From the NCBI GenBank assembly GCA_021833365.1, contig JAKBFV010000006.1, positions 1 through 60,239 of the forward strand: 60,239 nucleotides of DNA. Direction: 5' to 3'. Below the pieces are notes generated by a model. The model saw only the letters and a list, made by a program, of their open reading frames with translations. It was not told where the DNA came from and searched no databases. A program made the translations under genes and the position numbers. Of this stretch, positions 8,983-17,839 are shown one piece after another (position 1 is the first letter of the stretch; every line of letters starts with the position of its first letter). Origin of the DNA: Pseudomonadota bacterium. Its GTDB lineage: Bacteria; Pseudomonadota; Gammaproteobacteria; Pseudomonadales; Moraxellaceae.

Positions 8983-10299
8983 GTGGGACGATGGTGGGCG
9001 AGAAAACTTTCCTCTTTGCAGGTATCCTGGTCGATGTGGCTGGAGACCCTGCTGTTGATGGCGCTGGGTTGTGCCCTGCAGGCCTGGGCGACGCCCGATG
9101 ACCCTCTCGGAGCACACACCCACTTCCCCTGGCTCTGGCTGCTCCCCACCCTGCTCGCCCTGCGCTATGGCTCCGTCGCCGCTGTTTTCGCTGCCAGCTG
9201 TTATGCTCTGGCGGCACTGGTCCAGCATCAGGACATTCTGCACCAGCATGCCTTGGCCAGTTTCATGCTGGGCGGTACCTTGCAGAGCCTGATCGCCGGT
9301 GAGTTCGCCGATGTCTGGCATATGCGCCGCCAGCAATTGCAGAGCGCTCACGATTATCAGGGTCAGCGCCTGCTGGCCCTGACCCGCCGGCACGTCCTCC
9401 TGCGCCTGTCCCATGAACGCCTTGAGCAGGATCTCCTGCTCAAGCCGATGACCCTGCGCGATGCCCTCGCGCACCTGCGCCACAGTATCGCCGACCAGCG
9501 CTATCTGCCCTTTCCTGCCATGGATGAAGTGATGCAGATTCTCACCCAGTCTTGCCAGCTCGAGGTCGCCGCCATCTACGCAACGCTGGAAAATGGCGAG
9601 CTCGACGCTACGCCGCTGATCCAGCGCGGTGAGATCACTCCGCTACGCCAGCACGACCCTCTTCTGCGCGAAGCGCGCAAGCAAGCCGCCCTGCTGCATG
9701 TGCAAAGCCAGCCCGGGCAGCTCGATGACAGCCATTACCGCATCGTCGCTCCCCTGCGCATCGAAGGCGGCGAACGCGCCTGCCTCATCATCGAAAAACT
9801 GCCGTTTTTGTCGATGAATGAAGAGAGTCTGCAATTCATGGCGGTGATGCTCGGCTATTACGGCGATCTGCTCGAGGTTCATCCTGATCTCGCCGTTCTG
9901 CAGGAATCCTTTCCGCAGCTACCTGCCGATTTCATGGCCGAAGTCCTGCGCCTGAGCCGCATCAAACGCGAGGCCAGGATCGAATCGACCCTGGTGGGAC
10001 TGCACTTCACCCATGCGGAGCTGGCACAACAGCTGCTGCAGGACGTGCGCCGCCAGGGCCGCGATCTCGACCTCGTCTGCGAAATCCCCGGGCCGCGCCC
10101 CTTGTTGATCACCCTGATGCCGCTGTTCGGCGAAGCTGCGGCCACAGGCTATCTGCTGCGCCTGGAAAAGCGCATCCAGGACATCTTCGCGCTGCCCAAT
10201 TTCTCGGAAGCCGGCATCAGGCCCCTGCGCTGCGCGCTCGATGACCAGTGTCCCGCCACCATCCTCGAGCAGGTCCTGCGTCATGGCGAACTCTATTAA
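8983..10299 (+). CDS. pelD: PelD, inner-membrane c-di-GMP receptor
   Basis: The 438-residue protein starts at a GTG and has about four membrane segments in the first 100 residues, then a coiled-coil linker, a GAF-like domain and a degenerate GGDEF domain. RDLD at residues 360-363 is in register with the inhibitory-site RxxD of GGDEF proteins. The following stretch (CEIPGPRP) replaces the GGDEF catalytic motif, so it should bind c-di-GMP but not make it. Arg393, 30 residues on, is a candidate for the second ligand-binding Arg known in Pseudomonas PelD. PelD activates Pel synthesis with PelE, PelF and PelG. Confidence 0.92.
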   Translation: MGRWWARKLSSLQVSWSMWLETLLLMALGCALQAWATPDDPLGAHTHFPWLWLLPTLLALRYGSVAAVFAASCYALAALVQHQDILHQHALASFMLGGTLQSLIAGEFADVWHMRRQQLQSAHDYQGQRLLALTRRHVLLRLSHERLEQDLLLKPMTLRDALAHLRHSIADQRYLPFPAMDEVMQILTQSCQLEVAAIYATLENGELDATPLIQRGEITPLRQHDPLLREARKQAALLHVQSQPGQLDDSHYRIVAPLRIEGGERACLIIEKLPFLSMNEESLQFMAVMLGYYGDLLEVHPDLAVLQESFPQLPADFMAEVLRLSRIKREARIESTLVGLHFTHAELAQQLLQDVRRQGRDLDLVCEIPGPRPLLITLMPLFGEAAATGYLLRLEKRIQDIFALPNFSEAGIRPLRCALDDQCPATILEQVLRHGELY

Positions 10300-11290
10300 G
10301 ACCCCGCAGCATCCACCAAGGCGGCGCTGGTGGCTCCTCATGTTGTTGGCCGTCCTCGCTGAAGCGGTCGCCGTCGATGCCGCCAGCGCCGCCCTCGACC
10401 TGCACTTCTGGCTTTGGCACCTGGCCTGCGTCATCCTCGCCGAGCGCGCGACACAGGCGCGCCATGACCAGCCACCGCGCTGGTATACCCTGGCTTTTTT
10501 CTTCTTTCTACCCGTCCTGGGCCTGTCGTCCTACCTGATCTATCTGCTCTGGCACAGGTTCTGGAAGCACACGACGCCCACCTACCACTTCCAACGTATC
10601 GAATTACCTCATTTCAGCATGCCGCGGCATCAACGTGCGCCGGCGATCCGGCATGGCCAGGTCGGCCGCATCCTGCAGCAGAATCATCTCCCTCTGCAGT
10701 TGCGCCTGCGCTCCTTGCTCACCCTGCAATCGGTGCCTACGCGACAGTCTGCCCGCCTCCTGCGTGAGTCCTTGAGCGATGCGCAGGATGACTTGCGCCT
10801 GCTCGCCTACGGGATGCTCGAACAACGCGAGAAAGATCTGTCCTTGCGCCTGCAACAGGCTCTCGATCAGCAGGCCATGGGGCAAGAGCAAGGCGACAGC
10901 GAGCGCGCCGCTGCCGAACGCACCCTGGCCGAGCTGTACTGGGAGCTGGTCTACCAGAATCTCAGCGAAGGCCATATGCGGCAATATGCTCTCGAACGCA
11001 CGCAGCACCATGTTCGCCAGGCTCTCAGGCTGGCGGTGCGAGATGCCGGTTTATGGGCACTCTATGGCCGCTGGCACCTCCTGCAAGGGGACGTTCGCAC
11101 CGCCGAAGCCGCTTGGCAGGTCGCCTTGCGTCAGGGCTACCCGAGGCTACGCTTGCTCCCCTATCTCGCCGAGACCGCCTACTTGCAACACGACTACGTG
11201 CATCTGCGCAAACTCTGCCGCCAGATGCCCCTGAGCAGTGGCTTGAGCGCCCTGCAGAACAGCCTGCGTTTCTGGGGAGCTAGCGCATGA
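10283..11290 (+). CDS. pelE: PelE, inner-membrane TPR protein of the Pel synthase complex
   Basis: The 335-residue product has two strongly hydrophobic segments near the N-terminus (around WWLLMLLAVLAEAVAV and LAFFFFLPVLGLSSYLIYLLW), then a helical, TPR-like cytosolic part. This is the plan of PelE, which links PelD to the PelF glycosyltransferase. The start at 10283 overlaps pelD by 17 bases and has GAGCAGG about 9 bases upstream. An ATG at 10241 would add 14 atypical residues. It ends with an ATGA overlap into pelF. Confidence 0.88.
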   Translation: MANSIKTPQHPPRRRWWLLMLLAVLAEAVAVDAASAALDLHFWLWHLACVILAERATQARHDQPPRWYTLAFFFFLPVLGLSSYLIYLLWHRFWKHTTPTYHFQRIELPHFSMPRHQRAPAIRHGQVGRILQQNHLPLQLRLRSLLTLQSVPTRQSARLLRESLSDAQDDLRLLAYGMLEQREKDLSLRLQQALDQQAMGQEQGDSERAAAERTLAELYWELVYQNLSEGHMRQYALERTQHHVRQALRLAVRDAGLWALYGRWHLLQGDVRTAEAAWQVALRQGYPRLRLLPYLAETAYLQHDYVHLRKLCRQMPLSSGLSALQNSLRFWGASA

Positions 11291-12837
11291 TCCTATTACG
11301 CCAGGGCTTCGACGCCGACATCGGCCTCCTCCTCGAAGGGACTTATCCTTATGTCAGTGGCGGCGTGTCCAGCTGGATCGCACAGATCCTGCGCGGATTT
11401 CCCGATAAACGCTTCGCCATCTGCTTTCTCGGCAGTCGTCACAGTGACTATCCTCGTCAAAATTATGAACTGCCCCCCCAGGTGGTGCATTGCGAGGCAC
11501 ACTTCATGCACGATGCCGACTTCACGCAGACCTCCGATCGCACCCAAAATCATCGGCATAGCGATCCCGATGTCGTCGCTCAGCTGCACGCTCTACACCG
11601 TGATTATCAGGAAACCGGCGTCGCGCAGGAGCCAATGGACGCCTTGCTCGCCGCCCACGCCGCCGGACGTCACGGCGAATACGATCTGACCATGACACAG
11701 GAAGCCTGGACACGCATCACCGAACACTACCGCCAGCACTGCACCGATCCTTCTTTCATCGACTACTTCTGGACGGTACGCATCATGCATCAGCCCTTGT
11801 GGTCGCTGATGCGCATCGCCGAGAGTTTTCCGAAAGTCGGCGCCTTGCATGCCGTCTCGACCGGCTACGCGGGCATGCTCGGTGCCATCATGAAGCGCCG
11901 TCGCCGCATCCCGCTCATCCTCACCGAACATGGCATCTACACCAAAGAGCGCAAGATCGACCTGTTTCAGGCGCAATGGATACGCGACAACCGCGGTCTG
12001 CTCGAGAAAGATACCGGCGAAGTCGCTTATTTTCGCCAGATGTGGATACGCTTTTTCGAAGCCCTGGGGCGCGAATGCTACCAGCAGGCCGACCCCATCA
12101 TCGCCCTCTATGAAAACAATCGCCAGCGCCAGATCAGCGATGGCGCACCGGCAGAGCGCACACGCAACATTCCCAATGGCATCGATCTGCCGCGTTTCTC
12201 CGCCCTGTACCAGCGTCGCCCGGCCACCCCGCCCGCCGTCATCTGTCTGATCGGCCGCGTCGTCCCGATCAAGGACATCAAGACCTTTATTCGCGCCATG
12301 CGCTCAATCGCCTACAGTCTGCCGCAATTGCAGGCATGGATCGCCGGCCCCGAGGATGAAGACCCCGCCTACGCCAGCGAGTGCCGCAATCTCGTGCGCA
12401 GCAGCGGCCTCGAGGAACATGTGCATTTTCTCGGCTTTCAGCGCATCGACGAACTGCTGCCGAAACTTGGGCTCATCGTCCTCAGCTCGATCTCGGAGGC
12501 TCTGCCCCTGGTGCTGCTGGAGGGCTGGGCGGCCGGTATTCCCTGTGTCGCGACGGACGTCGGCTCCTGCCGACAACTGGTCGAGGGTCTCGATGACGAG
12601 GACCGCGCCATCGGCCGCGCCGGACGCATCGTGCGCATCGCCGATCCGGAAGGATTGGGACAGGCGGTCGTCGAGCTGATGAGCGACGCTGCCGCTTGGC
12701 AGGCAGCGAGCGCGGCCGGTCGACGCCGGGTGGAACGCTACTATACCGAAGCACAGATGTTTGCGGCCTACCGTGACATCTATACCCATGCCCTCACCAC
12801 GACGGCGGCACAGGCGGAGGCGCCATGGCCGGCATAG
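11287..12837 (+). CDS. pelF: PelF, cytosolic Pel glycosyltransferase (GT4)
   Basis: The 516-residue protein is a retaining GT-B glycosyltransferase. Seen: the N-terminal LLLEGTYPYVSGGVSSW motif of PelF, ICLIGRVVPIKDIKTFIRA at the start of the donor-binding half, and the EX7E motif with Glu404 and Glu412 (SEALPLVLLEGWAAG). PelF polymerises GalNAc and GlcNAc units from UDP-sugars at the cytosolic face of the PelD-PelE-PelG complex. It overlaps pelE by 4 bases and pelG by 13 bases, so the unit is translationally coupled. Confidence 0.95.
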   Translation: MILLRQGFDADIGLLLEGTYPYVSGGVSSWIAQILRGFPDKRFAICFLGSRHSDYPRQNYELPPQVVHCEAHFMHDADFTQTSDRTQNHRHSDPDVVAQLHALHRDYQETGVAQEPMDALLAAHAAGRHGEYDLTMTQEAWTRITEHYRQHCTDPSFIDYFWTVRIMHQPLWSLMRIAESFPKVGALHAVSTGYAGMLGAIMKRRRRIPLILTEHGIYTKERKIDLFQAQWIRDNRGLLEKDTGEVAYFRQMWIRFFEALGRECYQQADPIIALYENNRQRQISDGAPAERTRNIPNGIDLPRFSALYQRRPATPPAVICLIGRVVPIKDIKTFIRAMRSIAYSLPQLQAWIAGPEDEDPAYASECRNLVRSSGLEEHVHFLGFQRIDELLPKLGLIVLSSISEALPLVLLEGWAAGIPCVATDVGSCRQLVEGLDDEDRAIGRAGRIVRIADPEGLGQAVVELMSDAAAWQAASAAGRRRVERYYTEAQMFAAYRDIYTHALTTTAAQAEAPWPA

Positions 12838-14204
12838 GGTTTGAATTGCGCAAGCTGTTGCGCCGTGACAGTCTGCTCGGTCTGCTGCAGGCCTACACCT
12901 ATGCCGGGTTGATCAGCTCAGGCCCCTGGGTGCTCTCCATCCTCGGCATCCTGCTGGTCGGCATACTCAGCCTCGGTATCGTCATTCCCAACATCCTGGT
13001 CACCCAGTTCCAGGTCAGCGTCACCTATCTGATCGCCACCAGCCTCGTTTTCACCGGCCCCATCCAACTCGCCTTCACGCGCTTCTGTGCGGATCGCCTG
13101 TTTGAAAAGCACAACGACTGGATCTTGCCCAACTATCGCGCCCTGGCCCTGCTCCTGACCCTGGGCGCCGGCCTCTTCGCCCTCGCCCTGCTCAGCCTCG
13201 GCTTCCATCAGACATCGTTGATCTATCGTCTGCTCATGCTCTGTGGCTTCGTCCTGATGTGCAACATCTGGCTGGCGGCCTTGTTTTTATCTTCGATGAA
13301 GCAGTACAAGAGCATCCTGGTCATGTTCGCCATCGGTTATGGACTGACCGTCGGTCTGGCGCTGCTTCTGCGCCATGACAAGCTCGAGGGCCTGCTCGGC
13401 GGCTTCGTCATCGGTCACTTCGCCCTCCTGCTCGGCATGGTGCTACTCATCGAGGAACACTTCCCCTCGCCAGAATTCCTGCGCTACGACTTCCTCCGCC
13501 GCAGCCAGATCTTCCCCGCCCTGATCGCCATCGGTCTGTTTTACAACCTCGGCCTCTGGATCGACAAATTCATCTTCTGGTGGTCATCGACGACCAGTAT
13601 TCCTATCATCGGCTGGCTACGTGCCTCGCCGATCTATGATATGCCAGTGTTCCTCGCCTATCTTTCCATCATTCCCGGCATGGCCGTCTTCCTGGTGAAG
13701 ATGGAAACCGATTTTGTCGATTTCTACGACGACTTCTACGATGCCGTGCGCCACGGCGGTTCTTTGGAGGAGATCGAAGAACTACGCGATGGCATGGTCT
13801 TCACCGTCCGCCAGGGCATCTTTCAGATCCTCAAGGTGCAACTGATCACCGTCCTGATCATGCTGGTGAATGCGCGCACCTTGCTCACCTGGCTCGGCAT
13901 CTCCAAACTCTACCTGCCCCTGCTCTTCGTCAATCTCGTTTCAGCGGGATTACAGGTGGTCTTCCTCGGCATCCTCAACGTCTTCTTCTATCTCGATCAC
14001 CGCGCTATCGTCCTCCGCCTGACCCTGTGGTTCTGCCTGAGCAACGCCGCCCTGACCTGGCTCAGTCTCTACCTGGGACCGAGTTATTTTGGCTACGGCT
14101 ACGCCCTGGCCATGCTCAGTTCGGTCTGCTGGGGGTTCTATCTCCTCGATCGGCGCCTGGAACATCTCGAGTATGAGACCTTCATGACGCGCCCTTCTCG
14201 CTGA
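12825..14204 (+). CDS. pelG: PelG, polytopic inner-membrane Pel translocation protein
   Basis: The 459-residue protein is highly hydrophobic with about 12 predicted membrane spans and begins MAGIGFELRKLLRRDS, characteristic of PelG. PelG is a Wzx-like (MATE/PST superfamily) protein that anchors PelF and PelE and probably moves the growing polymer across the inner membrane. It is the last gene of the operon. It faces the epimerase gene tail to tail with 20 bases between the stop codons and no visible strong terminator. Confidence 0.94.
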   Translation: MAGIGFELRKLLRRDSLLGLLQAYTYAGLISSGPWVLSILGILLVGILSLGIVIPNILVTQFQVSVTYLIATSLVFTGPIQLAFTRFCADRLFEKHNDWILPNYRALALLLTLGAGLFALALLSLGFHQTSLIYRLLMLCGFVLMCNIWLAALFLSSMKQYKSILVMFAIGYGLTVGLALLLRHDKLEGLLGGFVIGHFALLLGMVLLIEEHFPSPEFLRYDFLRRSQIFPALIAIGLFYNLGLWIDKFIFWWSSTTSIPIIGWLRASPIYDMPVFLAYLSIIPGMAVFLVKMETDFVDFYDDFYDAVRHGGSLEEIEELRDGMVFTVRQGIFQILKVQLITVLIMLVNARTLLTWLGISKLYLPLLFVNLVSAGLQVVFLGILNVFFYLDHRAIVLRLTLWFCLSNAALTWLSLYLGPSYFGYGYALAMLSSVCWGFYLLDRRLEHLEYETFMTRPSR

Positions 14205-14224
14205 GCAAGGGGAAGATCAGCGCG

Positions 14225-15253
14225 TCAGCTTGCGCGTGCGCCTGCCGCTACACGGCCATACCCATTGGGGTGCTGTTCGGCAAATCGCCAGGCATCACGA
14301 CACATGGCCATAAGATCGTATTGCGCCTGCCAGCCGAGATCGTGGCGCGCGCGCGCCGGATCAGCGATACTGATTGCGACATCACCCGAGCGGCGCTCCA
14401 CCACCTCATGGGGAATCGCTCGTGCACACGCCACCTGCATGGCACGGATCACCTCATGCACCGAGTAACCGATGCCGGTACCGAGGTTATAGACCGAAAA
14501 CCCTGGGCCGACCTGCAGGGCAGCGCAATGCCCCTCGACCAGATCGAGGACGTGGATATAGTCGCGTACCCCCGATCCATCCGGCGTCGGATAATCATCG
14601 CCAAAGATACGCACACGCTCGAAGCGCTCCTGCACGACGCCGATGATGTAGGGCAAAAGATTGTTCGGCGCTCCCGCCACCCATTCACCGAGACGCCCAC
14701 TCGGATGCGCGCCGACCGGATTGAAATAACGCAGGGCGACGGCACTGAAAGCCGGATCCGCTGCGCAAAAATCACGCAACATCATCTCCACCATCCACTT
14801 GCTGCGGCCGTAAGGATTGACCGGTTCGATGGGGGATGTCTCGGCAAAAGGCGCGCGCGCCGCCTGCCCATAGACCGTCGCCGAGGAGCTGAAGATGATG
14901 CGGCGCACCGCCGTCTCCTGCATCGCCCGCAACAAGCTCAAGGAGCCTTGCACGTTATGATCGTAGTAGCGCAGTGGCAAGGCGACGGACTCGGCCACCG
15001 ACTTCAAACCGGCGAAATGCAGCACCGCCTGCGGCTGCACATCGCGCAGAAGACGGATGAGCAGATCGGTGTCGCGGATGTCTGCCTGGACAAAGCCGGC
15101 AGCACGTCCGGCCAGCTCTTCAGCGCTTTGCACGGCCGCCAGCGAACCGTTGGCGAGACTATCGACGACACTCACCGTGTGCCCAAGAGCGAGCAGGCGC
15201 CACACCGCCAGGGATCCGATGTATCCCGCTCCACCGGTGACAAGAACACGCAT
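14225..15253 (-). CDS. galE: UDP-hexose 4-epimerase, GalE family, predicted to accept UDP-GlcNAc
   Basis: The 342-residue short-chain dehydrogenase-type epimerase shows the NAD-binding TGGAGYIG at its N-terminus, SSSATVYG with the active-site Ser, and YGRSK with the catalytic Tyr and Lys. At the place of E. coli GalE Tyr299 (GDLPAYWAD) this protein has Ser295 (GDVAISIAD). A small residue there is known to let epimerases act on N-acetylated sugars. The start at 15253 follows AAGGAGAT by 7 bases. It lies next to pelG, as PelX-type epimerases do in some pel loci, so it may supply UDP-GalNAc for Pel. Ordinary galactose metabolism cannot be excluded. Confidence 0.88.
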   Translation of the reverse strand: MRVLVTGGAGYIGSLAVWRLLALGHTVSVVDSLANGSLAAVQSAEELAGRAAGFVQADIRDTDLLIRLLRDVQPQAVLHFAGLKSVAESVALPLRYYDHNVQGSLSLLRAMQETAVRRIIFSSSATVYGQAARAPFAETSPIEPVNPYGRSKWMVEMMLRDFCAADPAFSAVALRYFNPVGAHPSGRLGEWVAGAPNNLLPYIIGVVQERFERVRIFGDDYPTPDGSGVRDYIHVLDLVEGHCAALQVGPGFSVYNLGTGIGYSVHEVIRAMQVACARAIPHEVVERRSGDVAISIADPARARHDLGWQAQYDLMAMCRDAWRFAEQHPNGYGRVAAGARAS

Positions 15254-15408
15254 GCCGATCATCTCCTTCACGACGCACCCGAGGCGGCAGTGTACGTCAT
15301 GATGATCGCGCCCTCCAAGCATCGCGCACGATTCAGCGCCCGGCCTACTTGAGTCTTCGCCGTCGCTGCGGCTAACCTAGGCACCTGCCCCCCGCCGAGG
15401 ATCGCCTC

Positions 15409-16044
15409 ATGCTCAATGCGCCTGCGCTCGGACGACCCGCGAGCATCACCCGCGAAGAGATCATGATCGCCGCCCTCAGCCTGCTCGGCCCCAGTCGCAG
15501 CATGTCGAGCCTGAGTCTCCGCGAAATCGCACGTGCAACAGGCATGGCGCCGAACAGCTTCTATCGTCACTTTCGTGATCTCGACGAGCTGTCGATCGCC
15601 CTCATCGACCTTGCCGCCGACTCCCTGCGTCAGATCATCCGTGAAGCGCGCGAACGCGCCACCCGCGGTCATGGCAGCGTCGTCGCCAGCTCCATTCAGG
15701 CCTTCATGCAACAACTGCATGAAGATGAAAAGTTTCTGCATCTGCTCTTGCGCGAAAGCCACATCGGCTCACCGGCTTACCAGCACGCCATCGAACAGGC
15801 CCTGAGCGAGTTCGAGCAGGAGCTCTGCCATGACCTCATCCGTCTGGCGCAGCACCGGCAACAGCCTCTTTATGCCCCGGCCTTGACCGCCAAGGCCATC
15901 ACCCGCCTGGTCTTCACCCTGGGCGCTTCGGCCGTCGACCGTCCGAGCAGCGAACATCCCCGCATCGCCGAAGAACTCTGCGTCATGGTGCGCATGCTGC
16001 TGGCCGGCAGTCAGGCCTTGCTCCCGGCAGAGCCGGACGCATAA
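15409..16044 (+). CDS. TetR-family regulator, FabR/DesT-like
   Basis: The 211-residue protein has an N-terminal TetR helix-turn-helix at about residues 35-60 (SLREIARATGMAPNSFYRHF DLDEL, with one Arg between the two parts), very like E. coli FabR ([20 protein letters not shown]). The downstream LRQIIREARERATRG and FLHLLLRESHIG also follow FabR. FabR and DesT repress unsaturated fatty-acid genes in response to acyl-CoA or acyl-ACP. No desaturase or fabAB gene is adjacent here, so targets are unknown. It diverges from galE. Its stop overlaps the A/T-rich edge of a terminator that serves the opposite strand. Confidence 0.82.
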   Translation: MLNAPALGRPASITREEIMIAALSLLGPSRSMSSLSLREIARATGMAPNSFYRHFRDLDELSIALIDLAADSLRQIIREARERATRGHGSVVASSIQAFMQQLHEDEKFLHLLLRESHIGSPAYQHAIEQALSEFEQELCHDLIRLAQHRQQPLYAPALTAKAITRLVFTLGASAVDRPSSEHPRIAEELCVMVRMLLAGSQALLPAEPDA

Positions 16045-16064
16045 AAAAGCCCGCTATAGCGGGC
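16043..16064 (-). terminator. Rho-independent terminator for the two-component operon
   Basis: GCCCGCTATAGCGGGC at 16049-16064 is a perfect palindrome. On the minus strand it is followed directly by a run of six T (16043-16048). It lies 105 bases after the sensor kinase stop. There is no T run on the plus side, so it acts mainly leftward. Confidence 0.8.
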
Positions 16065-16168
16065 GAGGAAGAACGATCAACGAAGGAAGACAAGCTCATG
16101 CGATATGCCCTGATACTGAGCTGACGAGGATCAGGCCACCAGACAGAGTTTGTGTCCGATTTGTGGCC

Positions 16169-17833
16169 TTATGTAAATGCGGCCTCATCATGTCTCTCCG
16201 CCACGGCGATCTCGGCCAGATGTCTAGGCCAAAACAGGGTGAAATCAGCGCCACCCAAAGCCGCGCTGACGCCGACGCTCATCTGCCCGGCATGGCCATG
16301 CGCGATCTTTTCAACGATCGACAGCCCCAGACCATAGCCACCGGATGCGCGCGTGCGGCTGTCATCGAGGCGAGCGAAAGGCTCGAAGATGCGCTGCCGC
16401 TCGGCTTCAGGGATGCCTGGACCGTCGTCCTCGACGCTGAGCCAATTATGGGTGGCATCCTGACCACCACTGAGACGGATGCGTCCACGCGCATAGCGCA
16501 CGGCATTGCCGACCAGGTTTTGTACGAGGCGATGGATGTAGCGTTCCTCCGCGACAACCTCGCTCATCGCCGGTAGATCGACCTCGATCTGTACCGGCAC
16601 CCGCAAGGCTTCCGTTTCACTGCGCACCCGTTGCAGAAGATCGCTGAGACTGAAGGCCGTCAGATTGAGCCGGCGTTGCCCTTCCTCGAGCCTGGCATAG
16701 GTGAGAATCTCATCGATCAGCTGGTTGAGCTCCTCGATGTCGGCATCGATCTCCTGGAGCTGATGCTGGCGGTCCTCAGCCGCATCGGCCTCCGCCAGGA
16801 TTTCGACACCAAACCGTATGCGTGCCACCGGCGTGCGCAATTCATGCGAGACGGCTCGCACCATCTCCTTCTGCGATACGATGAGGCGCTGGATATGCTC
16901 GGCCATGCCATTGAAGACGAAGGCCAGCTGACCCACCTCATCCGTCGAGCGCACCGCGGCGCGGGCGCCGAGATCGCCGGCGCGCAGACGCCGCACCACC
17001 AATTCCAGTTGCTTGAGACGGCGCTCGAGGGGGCGTACCAGCAGATAAGCGCATAAAGTGATCGTCGCCAGGGCCAGAAGAGCCGAGATCAGCACCAAGC
17101 GCACCGGCATCCATGTGAACAGATAGAGCGGCCCCAGTTCAAGGACTTGCCGACTCTCGGGCAAGGGCGCAAGAATCCGTACCGATGAGCTGTTCGGGCT
17201 ATTGCCCTGCTTGAGGATGAGCACGACTTCCTTTTTGGCGATACGCGCCCTTTGCTCGGCGTCGAGGTGCAAGGTATCCGCGTCGACCATGCGCACCTGA
17301 TAGTAAAAATAGGGCTTGAGCACCTGTAGATGCTGAGTACGCTGCGCCAAAGGCACCGACTGCAGTTCATCGACGAACAGAGTCGCCAAGGCTTGCGCCT
17401 GTTGCTCCGACACTTTGCTCATACGCGTGTGGATATAAGCGTCAGGTTCTCCCGGTATGCGTGCAAAAATATCGGCTTGCGAGGCTGATGTATCGAGACG
17501 GACGACAGCACGCCCGACCTTCAGATCACGCGACTCGATCCATGTGAAATGCTGGCGACGCCCCTGTACGACGTCGAAGGGTGCCTCCATCATCTGCGCC
17601 AGTCTCTGTAACCAGGCGGCGCGCCCCGGTCCGGCATGCCGAGCCGTTCCCAGGGCGATGAGGCGAAACATGCCACTCGCCATATGCTCACGGTAACGCG
17701 CTGCCCGCCAGTCATTGAGGCCCTGCAAGCTCCACCAGGTCACCAGGGCGACCAGTGTGATGCAAATGAGCAGACTGCCATAGAGCTTGAGGAACAGACC
17801 GACACGCGGGCGCCGTACACTCACTTCTGCCAT
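16169..17833 (-). CDS. rstB: Sensor histidine kinase, RstB-like
   Basis: The 554-residue protein has a membrane segment near residues 14-35 (LYGSLLICITLVALVTWW), a periplasmic sensor region of about 200 residues, a second membrane segment (LVLISALLALATITLCAYLL), HAMP, the phosphoacceptor H-box AVSHELRTPVARIRF, and an ATPase domain with LVGNAVRYA, DDGPGIP and GGYGLGLSIV. It starts 7 bases after the response-regulator stop, so the two are co-transcribed. It resembles RstB of enterobacteria and Pseudomonas (responses to Mg2+ and acid). The signal here is unknown. A leftward terminator follows its stop. Confidence 0.88.
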   Translation of the reverse strand: MAEVSVRRPRVGLFLKLYGSLLICITLVALVTWWSLQGLNDWRAARYREHMASGMFRLIALGTARHAGPGRAAWLQRLAQMMEAPFDVVQGRRQHFTWIESRDLKVGRAVVRLDTSASQADIFARIPGEPDAYIHTRMSKVSEQQAQALATLFVDELQSVPLAQRTQHLQVLKPYFYYQVRMVDADTLHLDAEQRARIAKKEVVLILKQGNSPNSSSVRILAPLPESRQVLELGPLYLFTWMPVRLVLISALLALATITLCAYLLVRPLERRLKQLELVVRRLRAGDLGARAAVRSTDEVGQLAFVFNGMAEHIQRLIVSQKEMVRAVSHELRTPVARIRFGVEILAEADAAEDRQHQLQEIDADIEELNQLIDEILTYARLEEGQRRLNLTAFSLSDLLQRVRSETEALRVPVQIEVDLPAMSEVVAEERYIHRLVQNLVGNAVRYARGRIRLSGGQDATHNWLSVEDDGPGIPEAERQRIFEPFARLDDSRTRASGGYGLGLSIVEKIAHGHAGQMSVGVSAALGGADFTLFWPRHLAEIAVAERHDEAAFT

Positions 17834-17839
17834 GAGGAC

